Assembly (NCBI RefSeq): GCF_035825295.1
Contig: NZ_JAYMGI010000002.1
Coordinates: 1,900,001 to 1,964,000 of the forward strand
DNA: 64,000 bases
Direction: 5' to 3'
From: Actinacidiphila sp. DG2A-62
GTDB taxonomy: Bacteria; Actinomycetota; Actinomycetes; Streptomycetales; Streptomycetaceae
Part shown: positions 51,910 through 60,734 of the stretch, piece after piece
Layout of the letters: each line of letters begins with the position of its first letter
Numbering within the stretch: the first letter of the stretch is position 1
Translations under genes and position numbers: made by a program
The notes under the pieces: model-generated
Told to the model about the DNA's origin: nothing
Databases searched by the model: none
Seen by the model: only the letters and a program-made list of their open reading frames with translations

Positions 51910-53031
51910 ATGAGCCGATCGCCGTACGCCCGTATCCGCCTCCTGCTCCCCGTCGCCGCGGCCACCGCCGCCGTCACCGCGACCGCGCTGCTGGCCGCCG
52001 GCTGCAGTTCGTCGGACTCCGGCTCCACCGGGACCCGGGCGAGCGGGGGCGCCAGCCGCAGCGCCGCGCAGCAGGCCGCGGCCGACACCGCGGTCTCCGA
52101 CAGCGGCGCGCAGGGCCTGCAGAGCGCCTACCAGGACGCGGTGAAGAAGGTCCTGCCGTCCGTCGTGCAGATCACCACCGGCCAGGACCTGGGCTCCGGC
52201 GTCGTGTACGACGACAAGGGCGACGTGGTGACCAACGCGCACGTGGTCGGCGACGCCAAGACGTTCCAGGTGTCCCTGGCCACCGGCGGCAAGCCGCTCA
52301 CCGCCAGGCTGGTGTCCTCGTTCCCGGCGAACGACCTCGCGGTGATCCGGCTGGAATCGCCGCCGAGCAAGCTCAAGCCGGCGTCGTTCGCGGACTCTTC
52401 CAAGGTGGCGGTCGGCCAGATCGTGCTGGCGATGGGCAGTCCGCTGGGCCTGTCCAGCAGCGTCACCCAGGGGATCGTGTCGGCCACCGGGCGCACGGTC
52501 AGCGAGGGCGCGTCCGGCGGCGGCACCGGCGCGACCATCCCCGACATGGTGCAGACGTCCGCGGCGATCAACCCCGGCAACAGCGGCGGCGCGCTGGTCG
52601 ATCTGGACGACCAGGTGATCGGCATCCCCACGCTCGCCGCCACCGACCCACAGCTGGGCAGCGGCGCGGCCCCGGGCATCGGGTTCGCGATCCCGTCGTC
52701 CGCGGTGAAGCGGATCGCCGACCAGATCATCGACCACGGCAAGGTCACCGACTCCGGGCGGGCCGCGCTGGACGTGGCGGTCCGCGGCGTCGTCGGCCAG
52801 GACTTCCAGCCGGCCGGCGCGGCGATCGTCTCGGTCGCCAAGGGCGGCGCAGCGCAGAAGGCCGGGCTGCAGGCCGGCGACGTCATCACCAAGCTCGGCG
52901 GCACGCCCGTGACGACCGTGCAGTCCCTGACCGAGGCGCTCGCCGACGACAAGCCGGGCCAGAAGGTCCCGGTCACCTATCTGCGCAACGGCGCCACCAG
53001 GACCGTCCAGGTCACGCTGGGCTCCCTCTAG
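51910..53031 (+). CDS. HtrA-like serine protease with PDZ domain, lipoprotein
   Basis: 373-residue exported trypsin-like protease. Signal peptide with lipobox ALLAAGC (Cys near residue 32). The catalytic triad is complete: His in TNAHVVG, Asp in ANDLAVI, Ser in NPGNSGGALV. A single C-terminal PDZ domain follows (GAAQKAGLQAGDVITKLGGTPV) for substrate binding. Such proteases degrade or sense misfolded proteins outside the membrane and are often controlled by envelope-stress systems. ATG at 51910 has no strong ribosome site. The upstream 36-bp direct repeats may regulate it. Converges with the TetR gene by 35 bp. Confidence 0.92.
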   Translation: MSRSPYARIRLLLPVAAATAAVTATALLAAGCSSSDSGSTGTRASGGASRSAAQQAAADTAVSDSGAQGLQSAYQDAVKKVLPSVVQITTGQDLGSGVVYDDKGDVVTNAHVVGDAKTFQVSLATGGKPLTARLVSSFPANDLAVIRLESPPSKLKPASFADSSKVAVGQIVLAMGSPLGLSSSVTQGIVSATGRTVSEGASGGGTGATIPDMVQTSAAINPGNSGGALVDLDDQVIGIPTLAATDPQLGSGAAPGIGFAIPSSAVKRIADQIIDHGKVTDSGRAALDVAVRGVVGQDFQPAGAAIVSVAKGGAAQKAGLQAGDVITKLGGTPVTTVQSLTEALADDKPGQKVPVTYLRNGATRTVQVTLGSL

Positions 53032-53066
53032 GAGCGGTGACGGGTCAGGCTGGGAGCGGTGGCGGG

Positions 53067-53698
53067 TCAGGGCCGGGCGCCCGCGCCGCCGTCCGCGAGG
53101 GCGACCGCGCCGCCGTCCGCGAGGGCGACCGCGCGCGCCTCGGGCACTCCCAGCATCAGCAGGCTCGTGACCGCCGCCGCCCGGGCGCCGTGGGTCCCGT
53201 CCGGCAGGTCGCTGTCGGCGATGGCGAACACGGCGCCGTAGGCGACCTGGCTGAGCAGGCCGGCAGGTACCGGGCGAACACGTCGGCGTCCTGGCCGCGC
53301 CGCACCAGGTCGGCGAGGAGTGCGTCGACCGGCCCGAGCAGTCCGTGGATCGCCTCGCCGTACTCGCCGCGGCGCAGCGCCAGCAGCACGCGGTACCGGT
53401 GCGCCACCGGCCACAGGCGGGCGACGAACGCCGCCCACGCCGCGTCCGCGTCCGCGACGGCGGCGGTGACGTCGGTGAGCACGGCCGTCATCTCGGTGAC
53501 GGCCCGGTCGGTGAGCGTCTGGATCAGGTCCAGGCGCGAGGGGAAGTGGCCGTAGACCGTCCGGCGGACGACGCCGGCGGCGGCGGCGATGTCGCCCATG
53601 CCGGCGTCGGGGTTCTCCCCCAGTACGTCGAGGGCGACGTCGAGAATGCGGTCGCGTGTCTCGCTGGTCGAGCGCGCGCGGGAGGACTCGGTGGGCAC
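53067..53698 (-). pseudogene. TetR-family repressor, frame broken by one base
   Basis: About 210 residues when repaired. The N-terminal HTH reads TRDRILDVALDVLGENPDAGMGDIAAAAGVVRRTVYGHFPSRLDL; the C-terminal ligand domain follows (AFVARLWPVAHRYRVLLALRRGEYG... VAYGAVFAIADSDL). The frame is lost at 53259-53264 (GCCGGC): FARYLP must join GLLSQVAYGAV, with one G missing. GTG start at 53698, without ribosome site. Two identical palindromes upstream (53710-53753) lie between this gene and the epoxide hydrolase gene, the classic layout for a TetR that represses itself and its neighbour. The tail carries a decapeptide duplication (ALADGGAVALADGGA). Confidence 0.83.
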
Positions 53699-53708
53699 GC
53701 GGCCATTT

Positions 53709-53753
53709 TTGCACACCGGTGTGCAGTGACGTACATTGCACACCGGTGTGCAA
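53709..53753. promoter_or_regulatory. Twin TetR operators and hydrolase promoter
   Basis: TGCACACCGGTGTGCA at 53710-53725 and the same core within TTGCACACCGGTGTGCAA at 53736-53753, centres 27 bp apart. TTGCAC (53709-53714), a 17-bp spacer and TACATT (53732-53737) make a plausible + strand promoter lying between and under the operators. Confidence 0.85.
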
Positions 53754-53767
53754 TGAAGGGTCGCACC

Positions 53768-53860
53768 GTGCTCCGGCACTGTTCCGGCGCCGTTCCGGCA
53801 CTGCTTCGGCATGTTCCGGCACCCGCCCAGGCACTGTTCCGGCGCTGCTTCGACGTACAG
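53768..53860. repeat. GTTCCGGC repeats in the hydrolase leader
   Basis: GTTCCGGC occurs at 53780, 53792, 53813 and 53836, often within GGCACTGTTCCGGC. Spacing is irregular (12, 21, 23 bp). Confidence 0.6.
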
Positions 53861-53871
53861 GAGAAAAGACG

Positions 53872-55035
53872 ATGACCGCACCGACGCCGCACCTCTCGGA
53901 CCTCGTCCGCCCGTTCACCGTCTCGATCCCGGACGCGGCGATCGACGACCTGAAACAGCGGCTGGCCGGGACCCGCTGGCCGGACCCGGAGACGGTGGGC
54001 GACTGGTCGCAAGGGGTCCGGGTGGAGAACGCGCGGGCCCTGGCCGACCACTGGCAGCACCGCTACGACTGGCGGCGGCTGGAGTCCGCGCTCAACCGCC
54101 ACCCCCAGTTCGTGACCGAGATCGACGGTCTCGACATCCACTTCGTCCACGTCAGGTCCGAGCATCCCGACGCGATGCCGCTGATCCTCACGCACGGCTG
54201 GCCGGGGTCGGTCCTCGAATTCCTGAAGCTGATCGGCCCGCTGACCGATCCGGTCGCCTACGGCGGGGACGCCGCCGACGCGTTCGACGTCGTCATCCCC
54301 TCGCTCCCCGGGTTCGGTTTCTCCCAGAAGCCCACGCGGACCGGGTGGACCGCGTCGCGCGTCGCGAGCGCGTGGGCGGAGCTGATGACGCGTCTCGGCT
54401 ACTCACGATGGGCCGCGCAGGGCGGCGACTGGGGCGCCGTCGTCACCACCGCGCTCGGGGCGATGCGGCCCGAGGGGCTCGTCGGGATCCACCTGAACAC
54501 CCAGTACGCCTTCCCCGACCCGATCCCCGCCACCTTGTCCCCCGAGGAGCGCCGCGCGGTGGAGACCGCCGCCCTTTACGCCGGCGAACTCGGCGGGTCG
54601 AACCACCTCCAGCGCACCAAGCCCGAGACCGTCGGGTTCGCGCTCGCCGACTCCCCCGTGGGTCAGGCGGCCTGGATCTACGAGAAGTTCCAGTCCAAGA
54701 GCGACAACGACGGGCTCGCCGAGGACGCGCTCGACACGGACGACATGCTCGACGTGATCTCCCTCTACTGGTTCACCAACAGCGCGGCGTCCTCCGGCCG
54801 CATCTACTGGGAGAACGCGTCGGCCACCCTCGCCGGCCCGAAACTGACGCTCCCGGTCGGCGTGACCGTCTTCCCCAAGGACATCCCCCTCCCCCCGCGC
54901 AGCTGGATCGAGGACACGTACAGCGATCTGATCCACTACGGCGAGGCCGAGAAGGGCGGCCACTTCGCGGCCATGGAACAGCCCGAGACCCTGACCGCCG
55001 AAATCCGCACCACCTTCCGCCCCCTCCGCGCATAG
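53872..55035 (+). CDS. Epoxide hydrolase (EHN-type alpha/beta hydrolase)
   Basis: 387-residue microsomal-type epoxide hydrolase. The N-terminal EHN domain begins FTVSIPDAAIDDLKQRLAGTRWPD; the oxyanion hole is HGWPGS, the nucleophile Asp lies in GGDWGAVV, the tyrosines that activate the epoxide are in the cap, and the catalytic His is in KGGHFAAMEQP. ATG with AGGAG at 9 bases. Controlled, by arrangement, by the divergent TetR gene through the twin palindromes. Codon use is slightly less extreme than in neighbours (more TTC/GAG and several CTC), which may mean horizontal gain. Detoxification or use of an aromatic/epoxide compound is likely. Confidence 0.92.
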   Translation: MTAPTPHLSDLVRPFTVSIPDAAIDDLKQRLAGTRWPDPETVGDWSQGVRVENARALADHWQHRYDWRRLESALNRHPQFVTEIDGLDIHFVHVRSEHPDAMPLILTHGWPGSVLEFLKLIGPLTDPVAYGGDAADAFDVVIPSLPGFGFSQKPTRTGWTASRVASAWAELMTRLGYSRWAAQGGDWGAVVTTALGAMRPEGLVGIHLNTQYAFPDPIPATLSPEERRAVETAALYAGELGGSNHLQRTKPETVGFALADSPVGQAAWIYEKFQSKSDNDGLAEDALDTDDMLDVISLYWFTNSAASSGRIYWENASATLAGPKLTLPVGVTVFPKDIPLPPRSWIEDTYSDLIHYGEAEKGGHFAAMEQPETLTAEIRTTFRPLRA

Positions 55036-55040
55036 CATCC

Positions 55041-55250
55041 GCCGAGCGCCAGCCGCTCAGGGGCGCGGGGCCGCATCCCATGTGCGGCTGGCGCCGCGTG
55101 CGCGCGACCAGCCCCCGGCGGCCCGCGGTAACGCCGAGCGCCAGCCCATCAGGGGCGCGGGGAACTGCGCGACGAGCCCACCACTCACCGGTGGTCCGGA
55201 GACAACAGCGCCACCCCACCGGCCCGGTGACGACCCGCGGGCCGCATGGG
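55041..55250. repeat. Copy of the dispersed GGGGCGCGGGG element (two cores)
   Basis: Cores at 55056-55070 and 55150-55171 (GGGGCGCGGGGAACTGCGCGA), each preceded by GCCGAGCGCCAGCC and a short spacer. The module GTGACGACC(C)GCGGGCCGCA lies at 55227-55246. Between convergent genes. Confidence 0.8.
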
Positions 55251-55275
55251 CCGAAGGCGAAGCGACGCGGCGTCG

Positions 55276-55578
55276 CTACGCCTCCTCGGGTGTGGACGAG
55301 GCTTCAACGTCAACGGAACCCGCGCCGGAGTCGGAGGCGGAGTCAGAGTCCGAGGCGGCCTCGGATCCCGCGTCCGCGCCGGAGGCGAGACTCATCGGCC
55401 CGTACACCCGCTTCTCCCCCTCGAAGAGGACGACCTGATCCGCGCCGCCCTCCGCGAGGTCCTTCCACACCTCGCCGATCCACGACTCCGCGTCGCCCTG
55501 CGTGGTGAACTCCTCCGGCTCCACCGCCGGGGCCACCTCCGTGCCGTCCGCCTTCTCGAACCGCCACGTCCACGCCAT
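55276..55578 (-). CDS. Small acidic hypothetical protein, conserved in streptomycetes
   Basis: 100 residues. The first ~65 (MAWTWRFEKADGTEV... ESWIGEVWKDLAEGGADQVVLFEGEKRVYGPMSL) are a compact Trp-rich module; the last ~35 are Ser/Asp/Glu/Ala repeats (SDSDSASDSGAG). No signal or span. ATG at 55578 with GAGGAG 8 bases upstream. Proteins with this MAWTWRxEKADGT start and ~100-residue length are, as I recall, common and unnamed in the genus. Cytosolic. Confidence 0.75.
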   Translation of the reverse strand: MAWTWRFEKADGTEVAPAVEPEEFTTQGDAESWIGEVWKDLAEGGADQVVLFEGEKRVYGPMSLASGADAGSEAASDSDSASDSGAGSVDVEASSTPEEA

Positions 55579-55765
55579 GTAACGTCTCCTCGCTCGTTCG
55601 CCGGATGGTCGGCAGGTGCTGCTCCGCAGCGTATCGGCCCGGTCCGCGGCTGTGACCGGCACCCGTACGACGCCCCGCCGGCGGCGTACCGGCGGGGTAC
55701 TGGCGGCGTACCGGCGCGCGGGGCCGCCCCGCGCGCCGTCGGCGCTGACGCGAGACGATCGTCCC

Positions 55766-56964
55766 GTGGAACTGACCCTGCTCGGCACCGGCGCCCCCGC
55801 GGGCCTGCCGCTGCCCGACTGCCCCTGCGCGGCCTGCGCGGCGGCCACCGGCGCGGGCGCGCGGGCCGCGACCTCCGTCCTGGTCGACGGCGTGGTGCTG
55901 CTCGACCTGACACCGGGCGCCGCGCTGGCCGCCGCCCGGGCCGGGCAGACGCTCGCCGGGCTGCGCCTGGTGCTGCTGTCGCACCCGCACGACGGGCCCG
56001 CGGTGGAGATCCCGGCCGGGCTGCCGGCCCCGCGCGGGTGCCCGACGGGCGCAGGCTGCCGCTGACCACCGGCCACCGGGTGCGCGCGGTGCCGGTGGAC
56101 GCGCCGGGCACCGGGTACGCGGTCGAGTCGCCGGACGGCCTGCGCGCGCTCTACCTGCCGCCGGGCTGCGCTCCCGCCGGGCTCGCCGAGGACGGCGCGG
56201 CGCCGTACGACCTGGCGCTGCTCGACGTGCTGGGCCGCCCGGACGCGCTCGGGCGGCTGCGCGCGGCCGGCGCGGTCACGTCCACCACGGACGTGGTCGC
56301 CGTCCACGTCGGACACGCGGCGCCGCCCGAGCCGGAGCTGGGCCGGCGGCTGGCCGCGCTCGGCGCCCGCGCGGTGCCCGACGGCACGACGCTGACCGCG
56401 GGCGACTACCAGCAGGTGCCGGACGTGCCGCGGCGCACCCTGGTGCTCGGCGGGGCGCGCTCGGGCAAGTCGGCGGAGGCGGAGCGGCGCATGGCCGCGT
56501 ACCCGGAGGTCGTCTACGTCGCGACGGGCGGCCTGCGCGAGGGCGACCGCGAGTGGGCGCGGCGGGTGGCCGCGCACCGCGAGCGGCGGCCGACGAGGTG
56601 GCGCACGGAGGAGACCTGCGACCTGGTGCCGCTGCTCGCGGACGCGCAGGGGCCGCCGCTGCTGGTGGACTGCCTCGCGCTGTGGCTGACGCACGTCATG
56701 GACGAGGCGGGCGCGTGGGACGACGCGGCGTGGCACGAGGGCGGGGCACTGCGCGCGGTACGGGACCGGGCGGACGAGCTGGTCGCGGCGTGGCGCGGCA
56801 CCCGGCGCACCGCGGTCGCCGTCTCCAATGAGGTCGGCTCCGGCGTCGTCCCCGCGACGGCGTCGGGCCGCCGCTTCCAGGACGAGCTGGGCCGCCTCAA
56901 CGCCGCGATGGCCGCGGAGTCCGAGCACGTCCTCCTCGTCACCGCCGGCTGCCCCGCTCCCTGA
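55766..56964 (+). pseudogene. cobU: MBL-like domain fused to CobU, frame broken by one base
   Basis: About 400 residues when repaired. N-terminal module: metallo-beta-lactamase-like (LTLLGTGAPAGLPLPDCPCAAC, LVLLSHPHDGP) but without the full HxHxDH set. C-terminal module: adenosylcobinamide kinase/guanylyltransferase, with P-loop GGARSGKS, GGLREGDREWARRV (base-binding), LLVDCLALWLTH and VSNEVGSGVVP, followed by RRFQDELGRLNAAMA. It makes the GDP-cobinamide used by CobS. The frame breaks at 56023-56028 (GCCGGC, one G missing), which would join LPGPARVPDG. GTG start; GACGAT lies 6 bases ahead. cobT follows in the same direction after a repeat element. Confidence 0.83.
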
Positions 56965-56965
56965 A

Positions 56966-57100
56966 GCCCTGAGTCCGGCTCGACGCTGGACGTCATTCCC
57001 AGGGGCGCGGGGAACCGCTCCCCCGGACTCCGTCCGGGAGGTGCCCCCCACCAGCCCGTCTGCGGCCCGCAGGTCGTCACCGGCCCGAAGGGGCAGTTTC
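56966..57100. repeat. Copy of the dispersed GGGGCGCGGGG element between cobU and cobT
   Basis: GGCTCGACGCTGGACGTC, then the core CCCAGGGGCGCGGGGAACCG at 56998-57017, a hairpin (CCCCCGGACTCCGTCCGGGAGG) and the module in inverse orientation, TGCGGCCCGCAGGTCGTCAC at 57061-57080. Confidence 0.8.
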
Positions 57101-57188
57101 GTTCGGTCCGGACCACCGGCGGATGGGCCACGTCCGGCGGACCGGGGCAGCCGGGAGGGGATGCGCAACCCCAGCGGGAGCGGACCGG

Positions 57189-57194
57189 TAGGGT
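57189..57194 (+). promoter_or_regulatory. -10 box for a leaderless cobT transcript
   Basis: TAGGGT followed by seven bases and the GTG start; no ribosome site. -35 not recognisable. Confidence 0.45.
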
Positions 57195-57201
57195 TCCGGG
57201 C

Positions 57202-58287
57202 GTGGACCGTATTGACTTGGACGCGTTCGGAACGCTGGTGGAACGCCCCGACGCGAGCATGCGTCGCGACTCGCAGGACCGATGGCGCGACCTGGTCCGC
57301 CCCGCCGCGGGCCTCGGCAAGCCCGCCGAACTCGCGGACTGGCTCGCCGCCGTCCAGGGCCAGGTCCCGGCCCGCCCGATCACCCGCCCCCGCGCCCTGG
57401 TCTTCGCCGCCGACCACGGCGTCTCCGCGCTGGGCGTCTCGGCCCGTCCCGCCGGCACCGCGTCCGCGCTGGCCCGCGCGGTCGTCGACGGCACCGCGCC
57501 GGTCGCCGTACTGGCCCGGCTGTACGGCGCGAGCATCCGCCTGGTGGACATGGCGCTGGACTGCGATCCCGCGGAGCTGCCCGCCGAGGCGACCGCGCAC
57601 CGGGTACGCCGCGGCTCCGGCCGGGTCGACGTCGAGGACGCGCTGACGCTGGAGGAGGCCGACCAGGCGTTCCGCGCCGGCGTCGCGATCGCCGACGAGG
57701 AGGCCGACTCCGGCACCGACCTGGTGCTGCTCGGCGACCTGAGCGTGGGCGGCACCACCGTGGCCGGCATCCTGATCGCCGCGCTGTGCGGCACCGACGC
57801 CTCCGTGGTCACCGGCCGCGGCTCCGGCATCGACGACCTCACCTGGATGCGCAAGTGCGCGGCGATCCGCGACGGTCTGCGCCGCGCCCGGCCCGTCCTG
57901 GGCGACCAGCTCGCGCTGCTGGCCGCGGTGGGCGGCGCCGACTTCGCGGCGATCACCGGCTTCCTGCTGCAGGCCGCGGTCCGCAAGCTGCCGGTCGTGC
58001 TGGACGGCGTGGTCAGCGCGGCCTGCGCGCTGGTGGCGCAGCGCATCGCGTTCCGCGCGCCGGACTGGTGGGTGGCCGGGGTGGCCACCGGCGAGGCCGG
58101 GCAGGACAAGGCGCTGGACCGCGTCTCGCTGGAGCCGCTGCTGGACCGCGGGGTGAGCACGGGCGGCGGCGCCGGTTCCGTACTGGCGCTTCCCCTGCTC
58201 CAGGCCGCGGCCGCGCTCTCCGCCGAGCTGCGCCCGGAGACGCCGGAGCGGTCGGAGGCCGAGCCCACCCCTGACGTCACGGCATAA
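57202..58287 (+). CDS. cobT: Nicotinate-nucleotide-dimethylbenzimidazole phosphoribosyltransferase
   Basis: 361 residues. Makes alpha-ribazole phosphate, the lower-ligand precursor of cobalamin, from nicotinate mononucleotide and dimethylbenzimidazole. The order of motifs is typical: RALVFAADHGVSALGVSARP, LGDLSVGGTTVAG, GSGIDDLTWMRK, ALLAAVGGADFAAITGFLLQAA, LDGVVSAACALVAQRIA and the GVSTGGGAGSVLALPLLQAA end. GTG at 57202. CobU lies upstream, CobS downstream after three other genes; these three proteins carry out the end of the pathway. No cobalamin riboswitch was recognised near it. Confidence 0.94.
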   Translation: MDRIDLDAFGTLVERPDASMRRDSQDRWRDLVRPAAGLGKPAELADWLAAVQGQVPARPITRPRALVFAADHGVSALGVSARPAGTASALARAVVDGTAPVAVLARLYGASIRLVDMALDCDPAELPAEATAHRVRRGSGRVDVEDALTLEEADQAFRAGVAIADEEADSGTDLVLLGDLSVGGTTVAGILIAALCGTDASVVTGRGSGIDDLTWMRKCAAIRDGLRRARPVLGDQLALLAAVGGADFAAITGFLLQAAVRKLPVVLDGVVSAACALVAQRIAFRAPDWWVAGVATGEAGQDKALDRVSLEPLLDRGVSTGGGAGSVLALPLLQAAAALSAELRPETPERSEAEPTPDVTA

Positions 58288-58303
58288 CGGGCACAAGCCG
58301 CTT

Positions 58304-58318
58304 ACCGGATAATCCGGT
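58304..58318. promoter_or_regulatory. Palindrome ACCGGATAATCCGGT upstream of the MprF-like gene
   Basis: 15-bp palindrome (ACCGGAT-A-ATCCGGT) 25 bp before the ATG; GATAAT inside it resembles a -10 box, and TATGCT follows at 58328. It could be an operator or a short 3' hairpin of cobT. Confidence 0.45.
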
Positions 58319-58342
58319 CATCAGCGCATATGCTTCCCGTTC

Positions 58343-60052
58343 ATGGGAACCGCCCGGCGCGCCGCCGCCCTCACGGTGTGGTACCTCCGCATCGTCACCG
58401 CGGTGAACCTGCTGGGCGCGGTCTGGGTGAGCTTCGGGGCCGACATCCGCCGGCACAACGCGCAGGACTACTTCACGCCCTACCTGCTCACCGCCGGCTT
58501 CACCTCCACCGCGTTCGCGCTGTTCCTCGCGGTCGTGATGGGCCGCCGCAAGCGCGCCGCGTGGATTCTCAACCTGGTGCTGTGCGGCCTGTTCTTCGCG
58601 GCGCTGGCGCTGAGCATGGTGTGGCCCGACATCCACCGGCACCCGCAGAACTGGGTGTCGCTCGGCGTGACCACCGCGTTCCTGGTCGCCCTGCTGCTCG
58701 GCCGGTCCGAGTTCCGCGCCAAGGGCGACCCGGCGAACCCGTGGACCGCCGCGGTGGTCGCCGCGGTCGGCCTGGTGCTGGCCGCGCTGGTCGGCACCGG
58801 CCTGGTCGCCGTCACCAACGCCGCGCACGGCGCCGGCTTCGGCGACACCTTCGGCTACGCGCTGGTCCGGCTGGTCTCGCTGGTGCCCAGCGACGCGGAC
58901 TTCATGACCATCTCCACGCCCGGCTGGGTGGACGTGGTGATCAACATCATGACCACCCTGCTGTTCCTGCTGGTCCTCTTCGTCGCCTTCCGCTCCCCGC
59001 GCGGCCGCGAACTGCTCGGCGCGCAGGACGAGGAGCGGCTGCGCTCGCTGCTCGCCGCGTACGGCGAACGCGACTCGCTCGGCTATTTCGCGCTGCGCCG
59101 CGACAAGAGCGTCATCTGGTCGCCCAGCGGCAAGTCCGCGATCGCCTACCGGGTGCTCGGCGGCGTCACCCTCGCCTCGGGCGACCCGATCGGCGACCCC
59201 GAGGCATGGCCCGGCGCTATCGACGCGTGGCTGGCCGAGGCCCGCCGGCACGCGTGGGTGCCCGCGGTGATGGGCGCGAGCGAGGAGGCCGGCACCGTCT
59301 ACGCCCGGCACGGCCTGGACGCCCTGGAACTGGGCGACGAGGCGATCGTCGAGACCGGGGACTTCACCCTGGACGGCCGTGCGATGCGGACCGTCCGGCA
59401 GGCGTACAACCGGGTGAAGCGCTCGGGCTGCACGGTCCGCGTCCGGCGGCACGCGGAGATCCCCGCGGACGAGATGGACGCGCTGGTGGAGCGCGCCGAC
59501 CACTGGCGCGACGGCGGCACCGAGCGCGGCTTCTCGATGGCGCTCGGCCGACTCGGCGACCCCGCGGACGGCGACTGCGTGATGGTCGAGTGCCACGACG
59601 GCGACGGCCGGCCGGTGGCGATGCTGAGCTTCGTGCCGTGGGGGCCGCACGGGCTGTCGCTGGACCTGATGCGGCGTGACCGCGGCGCGGACAACGGGCT
59701 GATCGAGTTCATGGTGATCGAGCTGATCCAGCGGGCCGACGAGGTGGGGGTGGCGCAGATCTCGCTGAACTTCGCGATGTTCCGGTCGGTGTTCGAGCGC
59801 GGCTCGCGGCTGGGCGCGGGCCCGGTGCTGCGGCTGTGGCACTCGCTGCTGACGTTCTTCTCGCGGTGGTGGCAGATCGAGTCGCTGTACCGCGCCAACG
59901 CCAAGTTCCGGCCGATCTGGGAGCCGCGGTATGTGCTGTTCGGGAAGTCGAGCGAGCTGCCCAGGATCGGCATCGCGGGAGCGCGGGCCGAGGGCTTCCT
60001 CGGCGTCCCCCGCATCCCGGTGCCGCTGCGGCGGCGGCGTGAGACGCCGTGA
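58343..60052 (+). CDS. MprF/LysX-like phosphatidylglycerol lysyltransferase (DUF2156)
   Basis: 569 residues. The first ~210 hold about six hydrophobic segments (TVWYLRIVTAVNLLGAVWVSF, TSTAFALFLAVVMG, LNLVLCGLFFAALALSM, WVDVVINIMTTLLFLLVLFVAF). The C-terminal half is a GNAT-like aminoacyl-transfer fold of the DUF2156 type (AYGERDSLGYFALRRDKSVIWSPSGKSAIAYRVLGG, and WGPHGLSLDLMRRDRGADNGLIEFMV). It would attach an amino acid from aminoacyl-tRNA to phosphatidylglycerol, changing surface charge. ATG at 58343; the upstream palindrome may regulate it. Its end overlaps the rhomboid-like gene by 14 bases. A different aminoacyl group than Lys is possible. Confidence 0.87.
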   Translation: MGTARRAAALTVWYLRIVTAVNLLGAVWVSFGADIRRHNAQDYFTPYLLTAGFTSTAFALFLAVVMGRRKRAAWILNLVLCGLFFAALALSMVWPDIHRHPQNWVSLGVTTAFLVALLLGRSEFRAKGDPANPWTAAVVAAVGLVLAALVGTGLVAVTNAAHGAGFGDTFGYALVRLVSLVPSDADFMTISTPGWVDVVINIMTTLLFLLVLFVAFRSPRGRELLGAQDEERLRSLLAAYGERDSLGYFALRRDKSVIWSPSGKSAIAYRVLGGVTLASGDPIGDPEAWPGAIDAWLAEARRHAWVPAVMGASEEAGTVYARHGLDALELGDEAIVETGDFTLDGRAMRTVRQAYNRVKRSGCTVRVRRHAEIPADEMDALVERADHWRDGGTERGFSMALGRLGDPADGDCVMVECHDGDGRPVAMLSFVPWGPHGLSLDLMRRDRGADNGLIEFMVIELIQRADEVGVAQISLNFAMFRSVFERGSRLGAGPVLRLWHSLLTFFSRWWQIESLYRANAKFRPIWEPRYVLFGKSSELPRIGIAGARAEGFLGVPRIPVPLRRRRETP

Positions 60053-60734
60053 GGGGGCGTGGGTCCCGGGCCCGCTGCGGCGGTTCGCGCGCGCCGAGTG
60101 GGGCGTCGTCTTCCCCGACGTGTGGCGCCGGCTGCGCAGCGCGCGGCTGCGGGCGGTGCCGCTGACGCTCGCCTCCTGCGCGGGCGTCCTGGTGTTGCAA
60201 CTGGTCCAGCACGACGAGGAGTCGAGCGACTGGGTCGAGCGGCTGGGCGGCGTCTACGCCACGCTGCCCTGGTGGATCGCGGCGCTGCGCACACCACTCT
60301 CGCTGTTCGTGCCCGACCCCTCGCTGCCGGTGTGGGGACTGCTGCTCCAGGTGGCCGTGGTGTTCGGCATCGCCGAGACCACGCTGGGCGCGCGGCGCAC
60401 GCTCGTGCTGGCGCTGCTGGCCACGGTCGCGGGCACGTGGTTCGCGCGCTGGTCGCTGTGGACGGGCGCGGACCCGCTGCTGGGCCTCGCGCCCCGCGCC
60501 CTGCGGGTCCGCGACACCGGGCCGTCGGCGGCGGTGGTCGCCCTCGGCGTCCACACCGCGTGCCGCTACCGCGCGTGGACCACGGCGGCGGTGATCGCCT
60601 CGGCGATGGCGCTCGAAGCACTCTGGGACCCCAACCTCGCGGGCTACGAGCACCTTGCGGGCATCACCGCGATCCTCGTCGTGACCTTCGCCGAACTGCG
60701 CACGCCGGCGCTGCGCCGGGCGTGGCGCTTGTAG
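60039..60734 (+). CDS. Rhomboid-like membrane protein
   Basis: 231 residues with five or six hydrophobic segments (AVPLTLASCAGVLVLQLV, VWGLLLQVAVVFGIAETTL, TLVLALLATVAGTWFARW, TTAAVIASAMALEALW, HLAGITAILVVTFAEL). DTGPSAAVVAL and GYEHLAGITA place a Ser and a His where the rhomboid dyad would lie, though GPSA deviates from the normal GxSG, so activity is uncertain. GTG start at 60039 lies inside the preceding gene, 14 bases before its stop; coupling to the lysyltransferase is likely. Could process or assist it. Confidence 0.65.
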   Translation: MRRREGAWVPGPLRRFARAEWGVVFPDVWRRLRSARLRAVPLTLASCAGVLVLQLVQHDEESSDWVERLGGVYATLPWWIAALRTPLSLFVPDPSLPVWGLLLQVAVVFGIAETTLGARRTLVLALLATVAGTWFARWSLWTGADPLLGLAPRALRVRDTGPSAAVVALGVHTACRYRAWTTAAVIASAMALEALWDPNLAGYEHLAGITAILVVTFAELRTPALRRAWRL

